This document shows, in pieces, positions 34,248-43,733 of a stretch of DNA of 64,000 nucleotides (position 1 is the first letter of the stretch; each line of letters opens with the position of its first letter). The stretch comes from an uncultured Prevotella sp. (GTDB lineage Bacteria; Bacteroidota; Bacteroidia; Bacteroidales; Bacteroidaceae). The stretch lies in NCBI GenBank assembly GCA_902798285.1, contig CADBVZ010000005.1, forward strand, positions 62,001 to 126,000, given 5' to 3'. Position numbers and translations under genes: made by a program. Below the pieces are notes generated by a model. It was given only the letters and a program-made list of their open reading frames with translations. It ran no database searches and was not told the DNA's origin.

Positions 34248-37238
34248 TTAGAAATTAATCTTTGTGCCAACCATGATGGTGCGGGTATGAGGATAAGTGC
34301 TCCAACGATAGTCGATACCAGGATCAATACCACCCATGTTCACCTCAGGATCAAGACCTTTGTAGCTGGTGATGGTGAATACGTTGTTGCAAGTAGCATA
34401 GACCTGCAAGCTCTGGAGCCAGTCGCCGAGCTTATCAAAGGTATAACCGATGGTCAGAGATGACAGACGGAAGTAAGAGCCATTCTCCAAGTAGCGGTCA
34501 GAGGGATAGTTCGGGAGGTTGTCGGTAGCAGGACGGTCGGTGATGAACTCCTTCAGCACGTTCTTACCGTTAGCAAACATCTCAGGGCTGGAGTAGTTGG
34601 CACGTGAACCGTTGTAGATCTTGTTGCCAAAGACACCTGTGAAGAACAGTGAAGCGCTGAGGTTCTTATAGCTGAAGGTGTTGTTCCAACCGAGGTTCAG
34701 TTTAGGCTGTGCGCAACCAGTAATGGTACGATCCTTGAAAGCAGGCTCGTTGGTAACCTCACCAGTGCGCTCACCAGTCACTTCGTCGCGAACGTAATAG
34801 GTAGACTTACCATTAGCGTCGTAGCCTGCAAACTCGTAGGTATAGAAGGTTCCGAGAGGCTCACCCTCGATGATACGCTGTGTATAACCGTTAGAAGATA
34901 CACCTGCAACCATCGGGTCACCCTGTGTGAAGGTACCTACTTCGAACTTGTCGTTTGACAGCTTGTTAACAGTATTCTTGTTGTGTGACAGGTTGATCGT
35001 GGTCATCCAGTTGAAGTCCTTCGTGCGGATGGCGTCGATATTAATAGTGAACTCAACACCAGTATTGGTGATTTCACCAACGTTGGCAGCGATAGTACCC
35101 ATCGGATAGATGTTGGTAGATACGGGATAGTCCCAGATCAGGTCCTTAGTCTTTTTGTTATAGAACTCGATGGTACCATTGATGCGGTTCTTCAGGAATC
35201 CGAAGTCGATACCGATGTTCAGCATGCCTGTGCTCTCCCACTTCAGATCGGGGTTAGCATTCTTGGTTGCTGCCAGTGTGCGCCAGCTCTTACCATTGTA
35301 ATCAAAGAAACCAGATGCACCATAGGTAGCATAGGCAGTATAGGCACCGAAGCCCATGGCATTACCAGAAACACCATAACCGGCACGGAGCTTCAAGTTA
35401 GAGAAGAAGTTCTGATTCTTCATGAAGTTCTCTTCAGTGATGTTCCAAGCTGCAGAAACAGAGGGGAAGGTACCCCAGCGATTGTCAGGACCGAATACGG
35501 AAGAACCATCACGACGGATGGTAGCCTGCAACATATACTTACCAGCGAAAGAGTAGCTTGCACGACCGTAGAAAGAGATGTTGCGGACAGTCTCCTTGGT
35601 GCCGCTTACCACACCGTTGGCAATACCGTCGATGGTGCTGGCATAACTCAGGTTGTTCCACTTCAGATAGTCATCATAGAAATCATGAACGATCAGACCG
35701 AAGCCGTCGCCATTCACCTTCTCTTCCCAAGAATAACCTGCCATCAGAGCGATGCTATGTATATCGGCAAAGGTCTGGTTGTAGTTGGCGAAGATCTCAA
35801 ACAGATTCTCATGGCCGAACCAGGTGCTGCGGTCAGCACGACCATTATAGGCACTGACACCCTCGAGCTGAGTGTTGTGAGTGTCATAAGCACTATAAGT
35901 ACGCTGGTAGTGGTTGAATGAGTAGTTGGCATTCAATACCAGACCCTCGATAATCTTCAAAGAGCCCTTGGTGATAACCTGAGTGCGCTTCCATATGTTC
36001 TCGGAAGTATCCTCATTGATCAGTGACAGGGGGTTGTAGTTCTTAGAGCCAGAGCCCTTAAACCAGTTGCCATTCTGATCCTTAATAGGATTCAGCGGAG
36101 AGAAGTAGTTCATGGCATCGAGTACAGATGCACCCTCATTGTTCATGGGAACACCAACGAACTTACCATACATAGAGTTCAAGCCTGCAGAGAGTTCCAG
36201 ACGATCCTTCAGCACCTTGGTAGAAACTAAGGAACGAACGTTCAGACGATGGTTGTATGAACCCTTGATGACACCCTGACGGTCAGAGTAGTTCACGCTG
36301 GCCATGTACTTGGTCTTCTCCGAACCACCGTTAATAGACACGTTGTGATTGTGGCTGACGGCTGTACGGAGCACCTCATCCTGCCAGTCTGTGCTGGCAC
36401 CGTTATCGTAACCATAGTCAAGATTGTTGGCCTTTACATAGTTACGGATATCGCTGGCTGTTGCGATGTCGAGCTTCTTGGCGATGTTGTCGATAGCCAG
36501 ATAGCCATTGTAGCTGACATTAACACGCTCAGACTTGCCACCACTTTTAGTGGTGATGATGATCACACCGTTGGCTGCCTTAGAACCGTAGATGGCTGTA
36601 GCAGTAGCGTCACGGAGTACGTCAATGCTCTCAATATCATCTGGAGCCACCATCGAGATGTCCACACCAGGGATACCATCGATTACGTAGTAAGGTGACA
36701 TAGCACCACTACGCAGTGAAGAAGCACCACGGAGTGTGATGGAAGGAGAACCGTTGGGGTCGCCAGAGGTTGTAACAACCAGACCGGCTACCTTACCCTG
36801 CAACATAGAGGCGGGATCAGAGAACACACCTCTGTTCAGGTCTTCGGCCTTTACAGTGGTGATAGACGAAGTCACGTCCTTACGGCGCATGGTACCATAA
36901 CCTACAACAACCACTTCATTCAGTACGGTGTTGTCCTCCTGAAGAGTTACTGTCATGCCGTCTTTAGCTGCGAGAATCTGTGAGGTGTAGCCTACATAAG
37001 AGAAGGTAAGCTGAGCACCCTGCTTGACAGCTAATGTGAAATTACCGTCGAAATCGGTAACAACACCGTTAGAGGTTCCTGCCTCCAGTACGCTTACGCC
37101 AATGAGAGGCTCACCAGTAGCGTCCAGTACAGTTCCCGACACCTTGTTCTGTGCCAGCATCACTGTACTGCACAACAGAAAGAACACGAAGAACATAGCC
37201 TTCTGCGTTCCTTGCTTGAGATTTAGGATCTTTTGCAT
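34248..37238 (-). CDS. SusC-like TonB-dependent outer-membrane transporter
   Basis: The 996-residue protein has a signal peptide (about residues 1-29), an N-terminal carboxypeptidase-regulatory-like domain (about residues 32-105, with G-E-P-L-I-G-V-S-V), the SusC plug with V-V-V-G-Y-G-T near residue 111 and I-T-L-R-G, and a C-terminal 22-strand barrel ending in N-F. It imports oligosaccharides across the outer membrane with TonB energy. No N-terminal signalling domain for an anti-sigma factor is seen. It starts 40 bases after the GH28 gene, which has the only clear promoter, so the three genes form one pectin-use operon. Confidence 0.95.
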   Translation of the reverse strand: MQKILNLKQGTQKAMFFVFFLLCSTVMLAQNKVSGTVLDATGEPLIGVSVLEAGTSNGVVTDFDGNFTLAVKQGAQLTFSYVGYTSQILAAKDGMTVTLQEDNTVLNEVVVVGYGTMRRKDVTSSITTVKAEDLNRGVFSDPASMLQGKVAGLVVTTSGDPNGSPSITLRGASSLRSGAMSPYYVIDGIPGVDISMVAPDDIESIDVLRDATATAIYGSKAANGVIIITTKSGGKSERVNVSYNGYLAIDNIAKKLDIATASDIRNYVKANNLDYGYDNGASTDWQDEVLRTAVSHNHNVSINGGSEKTKYMASVNYSDRQGVIKGSYNHRLNVRSLVSTKVLKDRLELSAGLNSMYGKFVGVPMNNEGASVLDAMNYFSPLNPIKDQNGNWFKGSGSKNYNPLSLINEDTSENIWKRTQVITKGSLKIIEGLVLNANYSFNHYQRTYSAYDTHNTQLEGVSAYNGRADRSTWFGHENLFEIFANYNQTFADIHSIALMAGYSWEEKVNGDGFGLIVHDFYDDYLKWNNLSYASTIDGIANGVVSGTKETVRNISFYGRASYSFAGKYMLQATIRRDGSSVFGPDNRWGTFPSVSAAWNITEENFMKNQNFFSNLKLRAGYGVSGNAMGFGAYTAYATYGASGFFDYNGKSWRTLAATKNANPDLKWESTGMLNIGIDFGFLKNRINGTIEFYNKKTKDLIWDYPVSTNIYPMGTIAANVGEITNTGVEFTINIDAIRTKDFNWMTTINLSHNKNTVNKLSNDKFEVGTFTQGDPMVAGVSSNGYTQRIIEGEPLGTFYTYEFAGYDANGKSTYYVRDEVTGERTGEVTNEPAFKDRTITGCAQPKLNLGWNNTFSYKNLSASLFFTGVFGNKIYNGSRANYSSPEMFANGKNVLKEFITDRPATDNLPNYPSDRYLENGSYFRLSSLTIGYTFDKLGDWLQSLQVYATCNNVFTITSYKGLDPEVNMGGIDPGIDYRWSTYPHTRTIMVGTKINF

Positions 37239-37278
37239 AATTATTTATTTGAGTTAGTAAAAAAATTGTTGTTATATA

Positions 37279-38604
37279 TTAGTTGTTTATCTGCACTTCA
37301 GCATTCTCTGTTATGAGGGGAACGGCCATCTTCTGTAACTCGTCTCGACTGGCCTTGATGAATCCTTCGCCTTTACAGGGACGTTTGTCCATACTCAATG
37401 GTCCATCGCCCAAAAGTCTTACGCGTACATTATTAAAATATATATCTTTTACTTTGCCTGCTACATCGCCTCCTACAAAACAGCCATTCTCACTAGTTGA
37501 GGTGATGTTATTGAAGTAGATACGGCTCACCTCGCCACATTTGCCTTCAATTTGTCCTTTGGGGAAACGCCAGTTTGCATCCTTATGGTTACCATTGGCA
37601 CGGGGGTAACTTGTTACGTAGATAGGCTCAGCCTTCCCCCACCATACATCGCTCCATAGCCGACAGTCAAGCTGAATGTTTGAGAAGATGACATCGGTCA
37701 CAGTTCCCTCGTCGCGGTTCTGAATGCCCAGACCTCGATTGGAACCTGTGATGATACAGTTATCAAAAACGACGTTGTAGATAGAGTCCATGTTCTCACT
37801 ACCAATCTTAATAGCACATGAACGTGATGACATCACGCAGTTGGTAACTGTAATGTCATGGCAAGAACCATAACGCTCTGTTTCGCGACGATTCTTCAGA
37901 CAGATACAGTCGTCGCCAGAAGTGATATGACAATTGGCGATGCGTACGTTCTTCGAGTGGTCGAGATCGATGCCGTCGCCATTACGGATCTTCAGGTTAT
38001 TGAGCAGGTTGATGCCGTCGATAACCGCCTCGTTACAGCCAACGAGATGTACTGTCCAGTAGGCTCCCTCCTTAATCGTTACATCGCGAATCGTCAGGTT
38101 GTGAACATTAGTTAGTGTCAGCACATGTGGACGAGGATCGAAAGTCTGATCTGCCAATGGTTTCAGCTCGTAGCTGTCCTCCAATTCTGCACCCATGAAG
38201 GCGATGCCATTACCGTGGATGGTACCCTTGCCGGCAATGGTGATGTTCTCAGCATCATCGGCCCAGAGCCAGAGCATTCCCTCGCCACGGTTCTCGCCAA
38301 AAGCGCTCAGGTGATAAATGCTCTCGTCGGGATTGGCCTTCAGTGTGGCTGTAGCCTCCAGATAAAGTTCTACATTGCTTTTCAGTTGGATTGGACCAGC
38401 CAGGAAAGTATGGTTGCGAGGTAGCAGAACTCTGCCACCACCTTCTTCGGAGCAACGGTCGATAACACGCTGAATGGCCTGGGCGTCATCAGTCCGTCCA
38501 TCGCCAACGGCACCTGCTAAAGTTACGTCGTACGTAGTCTGCGCACCTGACGTAAGCACCAGCATCCAGAGCAGGAAGCTCCAAAGACAAATTCGTTTAA
38601 TCAT
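37279..38604 (-). CDS. GH28 family glycosidase of the pectin SusCD operon
   Basis: The 441-residue secreted protein (signal peptide about residues 1-21) starts its beta-helix with the pectate-type G-A-V-G-D-G-R-T-D-D-A-Q-A-I block. Catalytic aspartates are in N-G-D-G-I-D-L-D and G-D-D-C-I-C-L-K. As in the other GH28 here, the classical G-H-G is replaced, here by S-C-A-I-K-I-G-S. It is the first gene of the GH28-susC-susD operon. Known relatives act on polygalacturonan or rhamnogalacturonan, often as exo-enzymes; the precise linkage cannot be told by eye. Confidence 0.87.
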   Translation of the reverse strand: MIKRICLWSFLLWMLVLTSGAQTTYDVTLAGAVGDGRTDDAQAIQRVIDRCSEEGGGRVLLPRNHTFLAGPIQLKSNVELYLEATATLKANPDESIYHLSAFGENRGEGMLWLWADDAENITIAGKGTIHGNGIAFMGAELEDSYELKPLADQTFDPRPHVLTLTNVHNLTIRDVTIKEGAYWTVHLVGCNEAVIDGINLLNNLKIRNGDGIDLDHSKNVRIANCHITSGDDCICLKNRRETERYGSCHDITVTNCVMSSRSCAIKIGSENMDSIYNVVFDNCIITGSNRGLGIQNRDEGTVTDVIFSNIQLDCRLWSDVWWGKAEPIYVTSYPRANGNHKDANWRFPKGQIEGKCGEVSRIYFNNITSTSENGCFVGGDVAGKVKDIYFNNVRVRLLGDGPLSMDKRPCKGEGFIKASRDELQKMAVPLITENAEVQINN

Positions 38605-38637
38605 TAATTATATTAGTAGTAACGAATAATTCTGTTG

Positions 38638-38668
38638 CAAAGGTAAGTTATTTTTTCGATAAAACAAA
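38638..38668 (-). promoter_or_regulatory. Promoter of the GH28-susC-susD operon
   Basis: TTTG (38665-38668 on the minus strand), 19 bases, TACCTTTG (38638-38645), with a 33-base leader. Confidence 0.75.
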
Positions 38669-38687
38669 ACTTTTCGGTAAAAAATAG

Positions 38688-38695
38688 TATCTTTG
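38688..38695 (+). promoter_or_regulatory. -7 box of the PfkB gene at 38737
   Basis: TATCTTTG lies 41 bases before the start codon; no consensus -33 box is seen. Confidence 0.6.
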
Positions 38696-38736
38696 CACCA
38701 GAAACCATCGATTAATATCTATAAAATGTCGATATA

Positions 38737-39615
38737 ATGACAGAGATTTGTTGTATTGGACACATAACACGCGATAGGATCATCACGCAGGATCCTCCCA
38801 ATACCGTCTATAGTGCAGGCGGTTCTGCCTACTATGTAGCATGGGCTTTTCAGGCTTTACCTCATGACGTTGATTTCCAATTGGTCACTTCCGTGAGTAG
38901 AGAGATGATGTCAGAGGTGGAGAGGCTCCGTGAGGCAGGTGTCAGTGTGAAGTCCTTCGAAAGCCCTGATAATGTGTTCTTTGAGAATAAGTATGGCAAG
39001 AACATGGACAACCGTACCCAGCGTGTACTTGCCAAGTCAGCTCCTTTTACGATTGAGCAGCTGGAGGGCATTGAGGCTCGTGTGTTCCATCTTGGCACTT
39101 TGTTGGCTGACGACTTTGCCCCAGAGGTGGTGGAATATCTTGCCACCAAGGGTGACGTGTCGATAGATGTACAGGGTTATATGAGGTATGTAAAGGGAGA
39201 ACAAGTGTATTCTACGGAATGGAACGACAAGCTCGGACTCTTGAAACATACAGCCATCCTAAAGGTTAACGAATGGGAGTGTCAGACGCTGACGGGTATC
39301 ACCGATCCCTTTGTGGCTGCAGAACAGATTCATGCCTGGGGTGTGCGTGAAGTCATTGTAACCCTTGGTGGAGGGGGCTCTATCATCTATGCCGAGGGTA
39401 AGTTCTACGAAACGCCAGCCTACCCACCAAGCAAGTTGGTAGATGCAACAGGTTGTGGCGACACATATAGTGCTGGTTACCTTTATGCTCGTGCTAAGGG
39501 AATGTCGTATGAGGAGAGCGGACGTTTTGCTGCTGCCATGTGTACGCTTAAGTTAGAGCATACAGGACCATTCGATCGTACGATCGATGATGTCCATGAT
39601 GTTTTGTCTCGTTGA
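38737..39615 (+). CDS. PfkB/ribokinase-family sugar kinase
   Basis: The 292-residue cytoplasmic protein is a ribokinase-fold kinase. It has the N-terminal G-G-S-A-Y-Y-V-A block near residues 28-35 and the C-terminal ATP/anion-hole signature D-A-T-G-C-G-D-T-Y-S-A-G near residues 236-247 with catalytic Asp. It lacks some features of adenosine kinases and resembles PfkB members of unknown specificity found widely in Bacteroidales. It is monocistronic, between the divergent pectin operon and the convergent M16 peptidase gene. A role in phosphorylating a sugar released by the neighbouring locus is possible but not shown. Confidence 0.85.
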   Translation: MTEICCIGHITRDRIITQDPPNTVYSAGGSAYYVAWAFQALPHDVDFQLVTSVSREMMSEVERLREAGVSVKSFESPDNVFFENKYGKNMDNRTQRVLAKSAPFTIEQLEGIEARVFHLGTLLADDFAPEVVEYLATKGDVSIDVQGYMRYVKGEQVYSTEWNDKLGLLKHTAILKVNEWECQTLTGITDPFVAAEQIHAWGVREVIVTLGGGGSIIYAEGKFYETPAYPPSKLVDATGCGDTYSAGYLYARAKGMSYEESGRFAAAMCTLKLEHTGPFDRTIDDVHDVLSR

Positions 39616-39622
39616 AACAGAT

Positions 39623-40852
39623 TTATTTGAATATCAATGTTGTCAGACGGTCTGCAGCGAATAGCTCGCAGGCCGTTTGTTGTATCTCCTCGGCAGTGAT
39701 GGTGTCAATATGTCGATAAAGTGCTTCAAGATTGCGTTCCTGTCCATGGTGTAAATAGCTCTTGCCAAAGTCGAGGGCAAACTGTTCACGGTTGTCGCAG
39801 GCAATGGCTATCTGACCTTTCAGCTGGCGCTTGGCAGCTGAGAGCTGGCGTGCACTCAATGGTTTCTGCATCATACGGTCGAGCTCTGTCCTGACCAGTC
39901 GTAGACAACGCTTCACATCATGATGGTCACATCCAAAATAGATGCTCCAGAGGCCTGTATCGCCATAACATACCATTGTGCTCTCAACAGTATAGACCAA
40001 TCCTCGACGTTCTCGAAGGGAAAGGTTTAAACGTGCATTCATGCCAGGACCACCTATTATATTATTTAATAGGTATAGCTTCAAACGTCGTGGATCATCG
40101 TAACGGTAGCCACGTGTACCAATCATCACATGGGCCTGATGAGTGCCACGATGATGAGTGATGGTCTGATCGATAGATGATTCTGGCTCTTTCAAAAGAT
40201 TGGGCTTACTCTGACTATCCGATTTCTCAGGAAGATCCGCATTCTTCAACGTCTTTATCAGTCGCTTGAAATCAATATCGCCATAAACGAAGAAGACGGC
40301 CTTGTCAGGACGATAGCAACGGCGTACAAAGCGCAAAGCGTCATTTGTGGTGAAAGTACGGATGTGTTCTGCCTGTCCTAGGATGTTGTGCCCTAGAGGA
40401 TGTCCTTCGAAGAGAATGTTCTCAAACTCGTCGTAAATCAGTTCTGCTGGCGAATCATTGTAACTCTCAATTTCATCGCAGATGACTTCCACCTCTTTTT
40501 CAATCTCATGTTGTGGATAGGTGCTGTGGAAGACAATATCTGTCAGTAAGTCAACGGCTTTGGGGAAATGTTCTTTGGAGATAGCGGCATAAAACACAGT
40601 GTCTTCTTTGTTGGTAAAGGCATTTAGTTCGCCACCCACACCTTCAAGGGCATTGATGATCTGAAGGGCATGGCGCCGTTGGGTACCTTTGAAGGTCATG
40701 TGTTCGCAGAAATGAGCCAATCCTTCTTCGCCCGAGCGCTCATCGCGGGTGCCAGCTGCTATCTGGTAGCCACAATAAACTACCTGTGAGGTTGACGGTA
40801 GGTGTATTACCCGAAGTCCGTTTTCGAGAGTATATGTGTTATATTTTGTCAT
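39623..40852 (-). CDS. M16 (insulinase/pitrilysin) zinc peptidase
   Basis: The start is set at the ATG at 40852 (409 residues), where the family's usual N-terminus (Y-T-L-E-N-G-L-R-V) begins; the longer open frame runs antisense through the divergent kinase gene. The inverted zinc motif H-F-C-E-H gives His47, Glu50 and His51, with a further acidic ligand in E-V-I-C-D-E-I-E-S-Y. There is no signal peptide, so it is probably cytoplasmic, unlike the exported M16 proteins. Two M16 lobes are present, the second with the R-G-L-V-Y substrate motif, as in processing-peptidase-like enzymes of about 410 residues. The promoter is part of a 13-bp palindrome shared with the divergent PfkB gene, and the mRNA leader must be almost absent. 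Confidence 0.9.
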   Translation of the reverse strand: MTKYNTYTLENGLRVIHLPSTSQVVYCGYQIAAGTRDERSGEEGLAHFCEHMTFKGTQRRHALQIINALEGVGGELNAFTNKEDTVFYAAISKEHFPKAVDLLTDIVFHSTYPQHEIEKEVEVICDEIESYNDSPAELIYDEFENILFEGHPLGHNILGQAEHIRTFTTNDALRFVRRCYRPDKAVFFVYGDIDFKRLIKTLKNADLPEKSDSQSKPNLLKEPESSIDQTITHHRGTHQAHVMIGTRGYRYDDPRRLKLYLLNNIIGGPGMNARLNLSLRERRGLVYTVESTMVCYGDTGLWSIYFGCDHHDVKRCLRLVRTELDRMMQKPLSARQLSAAKRQLKGQIAIACDNREQFALDFGKSYLHHGQERNLEALYRHIDTITAEEIQQTACELFAADRLTTLIFK

Positions 40853-40857
40853 TTCGC

Positions 40858-40892
40858 TTGCAAAGTTACGAATATTTTCCGTAACTTTGCAA
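40858..40892. promoter_or_regulatory. Palindromic bidirectional promoter
   Basis: Arms TTGCAAAGTTACG (40858-40870) and CGTAACTTTGCAA (40880-40892) form a perfect 13-bp inverted repeat with a 9-base spacer. Each arm holds the -7 box TAACTTTG of one direction and, at its outer end, the TTG -33 element of the other, 21 bases from the matching -7 box. Confidence 0.85.
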
Positions 40893-40907
40893 CCAAAACA
40901 GAAGAAT

Positions 40908-41879
40908 ATGAGAAAAGTAATAGGAATAGGAGAAACCATTCTCGATATCATTTTTAAAAACGACCAGCCAATCGGAGCTGTTCCAGGAGGCTCCACTTTT
41001 AATGGAGTAATTTCCTTGGGACGTACTGGTTTGCCGACAGCTTTAATTAGTGAGACAGGTGATGACCGGGTGGGCCGACGTGTCATCAGTTTTCTGGAGG
41101 AAAATCATGTTGATGCCAGTAGTGTGAGCGTTTATCCGGAATCAAAATCACCCATCTCTTTGGCATTCCTCAATGAACATAACGATGCAGAATACATTTT
41201 CTATAAGGATCATCCTCATGATCGTCTGGAAATGATCTATCCCGATATCCAGCCCGATGATATTGTGATGTATGGCTCTTTCTATGCTATTAATCCTGTG
41301 ATTCGTGAGCAAATGGCTGCATTCCTGACTTTTGCCCATGAGCGTGGTGCCATATTATACTATGATGTGAATTATCGCTCCTCCCATCGTCATGAGCTGA
41401 TGAAGGTAAAACCCAATATCCTGGAGAACTTTGAACTAGCCACCGTTGTAAGGGGTAGTAAGGAGGATTTTGAGGTTATGTTCGACATGCAGGATGCTGA
41501 AAAAGTGTATCGTTCAGAGATATCTTTCTACTGCAAAAACTTTATCTATACACAGGGATCTGAACCACTTGAGGTACGAGGAGTTGGTGGACAAAGCCTG
41601 CAATATCCAGTGGAACAGACGTCGACGGTAAGTACCATCGGTGCTGGCGATAATTTTAACGCAGGCTTCGTTTATGGTCTGGTAAAATATGGTATCACTC
41701 GCGAGATGTTGGAAACAGGTATCTCAAAAGAACAATGGGATCATTTGGTTAGCGAGGCCCAGCAGTTTGCAGCGAATGTCTGCCAGAGCATCAACAATAG
41801 TGTTGACGAGTCTTTTGCTGAACAGAAGAAACTTGAACTGGAGACAAGTTTAAAGGAAATGGAGAATGCCAACGAATAA
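40908..41879 (+). CDS. PfkB-family carbohydrate kinase (fructokinase-like)
   Basis: The start is the ATG at 40908 (323 residues), just after the promoter; a longer frame would include the promoter itself. The protein has the ribokinase-fold blocks I-G-I-G-E-T-I-L-D at residues 5-13, P-G-G-S-T-F-N near residue 27 and the C-terminal signature I-G-A-G-D-N-F-N-A-G with the catalytic Asp. It fits the fructokinase-like subgroup that phosphorylates a free hexose in the cytoplasm, but the sugar is not certain. It is closed by a strong terminator. Confidence 0.88.
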   Translation: MRKVIGIGETILDIIFKNDQPIGAVPGGSTFNGVISLGRTGLPTALISETGDDRVGRRVISFLEENHVDASSVSVYPESKSPISLAFLNEHNDAEYIFYKDHPHDRLEMIYPDIQPDDIVMYGSFYAINPVIREQMAAFLTFAHERGAILYYDVNYRSSHRHELMKVKPNILENFELATVVRGSKEDFEVMFDMQDAEKVYRSEISFYCKNFIYTQGSEPLEVRGVGGQSLQYPVEQTSTVSTIGAGDNFNAGFVYGLVKYGITREMLETGISKEQWDHLVSEAQQFAANVCQSINNSVDESFAEQKKLELETSLKEMENANE

Positions 41880-41883
41880 AAGA

Positions 41884-41908
41884 AAAGCCTCGCCAATCGC
41901 GAGGCTTT
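41884..41908. terminator. Bidirectional rho-independent terminator
   Basis: A 10-bp stem AAAGCCTCGC/GCGAGGCTTT lies between the convergent PfkB and DEAD-box genes and is followed by a T-rich run. Confidence 0.88.
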
Positions 41909-41912
41909 CTTG

Positions 41913-43724
41913 TTATTTTTTCTTCTTGCGAGGTTTCCGCATGGCCCATCCCTCTTCACTGAAATCAGGCTTTTCACCTTTGAATCCACGTTGGGACTTT
42001 TTCTTGCGACTTTCATTCGAGTTTATCAAGTCTCGCCAACTTTCTTTCTTCTGTTGCTTGGACTTTGAGGGTGATTTGCTTGACTTGCCTTCTGGGTAAC
42101 CTTCATCAGCGTCGTTGCAACGAACCGTTCTGCCTTTATAGCGGATACCAGACAGCTGAATCATCACCTTCTTGGCATCCTTTTCAGGCACCTCAAAATA
42201 AGAGATTGTGTCGAGTAGGTCGATGTGTCCAACCTCCTGGCGACCACCTACGAAACGATTCAATGTCTGCATCAACTCGCCTGGATAGAAGCCATCGCGT
42301 TTGCCCAGATTGATGAAGAGCCGCTTGTAGCCTTTCTGTGCTTTGTTCTGCAGCTTTTGCTTGTCGCTCTGAGGCTTCTTCTCCTTTTTGTCTGGCACTA
42401 CGGCCTCAATTTCTGGTGCTTCAGCATAATAAGCCAAGAACTTGCCAAACTCCAACGAGACAATCTTCTTAATCAGTTCCTCCTTGTCGATATACTCGAA
42501 GTAACGACTGATATCCTGCATGAAAGGTGCAATCTCCTCGTCGTCGACATCCGTCTTGACAATCTGGTCCATCACCTTATAGAGCTGTTTCTTGCAGATT
42601 TCCTCAGCTGAAGGTATCTCCACCTTTACAAACTCCTTGCCTATTTCCTTCTCAATATTACGTATCTTGAACTTCTCGCGACTATGCACAATCGATATAG
42701 AAGTTCCTTTCTTACCAGCTCTACCAGTACGACCAGAGCGATGGGTATAGTTCTCGATATCGTCAGGCAGTCCGAAGTTGATGACATGCGTCAGATCGTC
42801 TACATCCAGTCCTCTGGCAGCTACATCTGTTGCTACGAGTAACTGTGTCAGATGGTTGCGGAACTTCTGCATCGTCAAGTCGCGTTGCTGCTGACTCAAG
42901 TCTCCATGCAGTGACTCCGCATTATAGCCATCCTTGATGAGTTTATCAGCTATCTCCTGCGTCTCCACTTTCGTACGACAGAAGATGATGGCAAAGATGC
43001 GTGGATAGTAGTCCACGATGCGTTTCAGCGCCAGATACTTGTCCTTGGCGTTTACTAGATAGTAGATGTGGTTTACGTTCTCAGCCCCTTCGTTACGACT
43101 ACCTACCACAATTTCCTTGTAGTCGTGCAGATAGGTCTTAGCCACGCGTTCCACCTCCTTACTCATGGTGGCAGAGAACATCAGCGTGTGATGCTCCTCT
43201 GATAAAGATTCGAAGATTTCGTTGATGCTGTCCGAGAAGCCCATGTTCAGCATCTCGTCGGCCTCGTCGAGTACGATGTTGGTTACTTGTTCCAGATGCG
43301 CAAAGCCACGATGCATCAGATCAACCAGTCGTCCTGGTGTGGCAACGATAATTTCTACGCCCTTCTTCAAGGCACGCATCTGAGGCTCGATAGCAGCTCC
43401 GCCATAAACAGCCTCCACATGTACGCCATCCATGTATTTGGCAAAGTCGCGCAGGTCGTCGGCTATCTGCAAGCAGAGCTCTCTAGTGGGAGACAGCACC
43501 AAGGCCTGCGTATAGCGACGGGATGTATCGATGCGTTCCAGGAGTGGGATGCCAAAGGCTGCTGTTTTACCTGTACCCGTCTGGGCGAGAGCAATCACAT
43601 CGTTCTCGTTACCCAACAGATATGGAATCACAGCCTCCTGTACAGGCATCGGGTGTACAAAACCCAACTCCTCGATCGCCTTGCGAATCGGCTCGCAAAC
43701 GCCTAATTCTTCAAATGTCTTCAT
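41913..43724 (-). CDS. DEAD-box RNA helicase with DbpA-type RNA-binding domain
   Basis: Starting at the ATG at 43724 (603 residues), the protein shows all DEAD-box motifs in order: A-Q-T-G-T-G-K-T near residue 50, P-T-R-E-L, T-P-G-R, D-E-A-D, S-A-T, and H-R-S-G-R-T-G-R in the second RecA lobe. A charged linker follows, then a DbpA-like RNA-binding domain (about residues 455-545) and a basic tail rich in Lys, Ser and Arg. It unwinds RNA, probably in ribosome assembly or mRNA turnover, especially in the cold. It starts 9 bases after the exported flavodoxin gene and may share its transcript. Confidence 0.95.
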   Translation of the reverse strand: MKTFEELGVCEPIRKAIEELGFVHPMPVQEAVIPYLLGNENDVIALAQTGTGKTAAFGIPLLERIDTSRRYTQALVLSPTRELCLQIADDLRDFAKYMDGVHVEAVYGGAAIEPQMRALKKGVEIIVATPGRLVDLMHRGFAHLEQVTNIVLDEADEMLNMGFSDSINEIFESLSEEHHTLMFSATMSKEVERVAKTYLHDYKEIVVGSRNEGAENVNHIYYLVNAKDKYLALKRIVDYYPRIFAIIFCRTKVETQEIADKLIKDGYNAESLHGDLSQQQRDLTMQKFRNHLTQLLVATDVAARGLDVDDLTHVINFGLPDDIENYTHRSGRTGRAGKKGTSISIVHSREKFKIRNIEKEIGKEFVKVEIPSAEEICKKQLYKVMDQIVKTDVDDEEIAPFMQDISRYFEYIDKEELIKKIVSLEFGKFLAYYAEAPEIEAVVPDKKEKKPQSDKQKLQNKAQKGYKRLFINLGKRDGFYPGELMQTLNRFVGGRQEVGHIDLLDTISYFEVPEKDAKKVMIQLSGIRYKGRTVRCNDADEGYPEGKSSKSPSKSKQQKKESWRDLINSNESRKKKSQRGFKGEKPDFSEEGWAMRKPRKKKK

Positions 43725-43733
43725 CAAATAATT

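Noticed and set aside
36900..37238. SusC as a transducer of an ECF sigma/anti-sigma system
   Set aside because: Between the signal peptide and the plug there is only the carboxypeptidase-regulatory-like domain and no secretin/TonB short N-terminal signalling domain; the only ECF pair in the window is 25 kb away.
39623..41086. An N-terminal extension of 78 residues on the M16 peptidase
   Set aside because: The extension is antisense to the PfkB gene and crosses the palindromic promoter; the family N-terminus begins at 40852.
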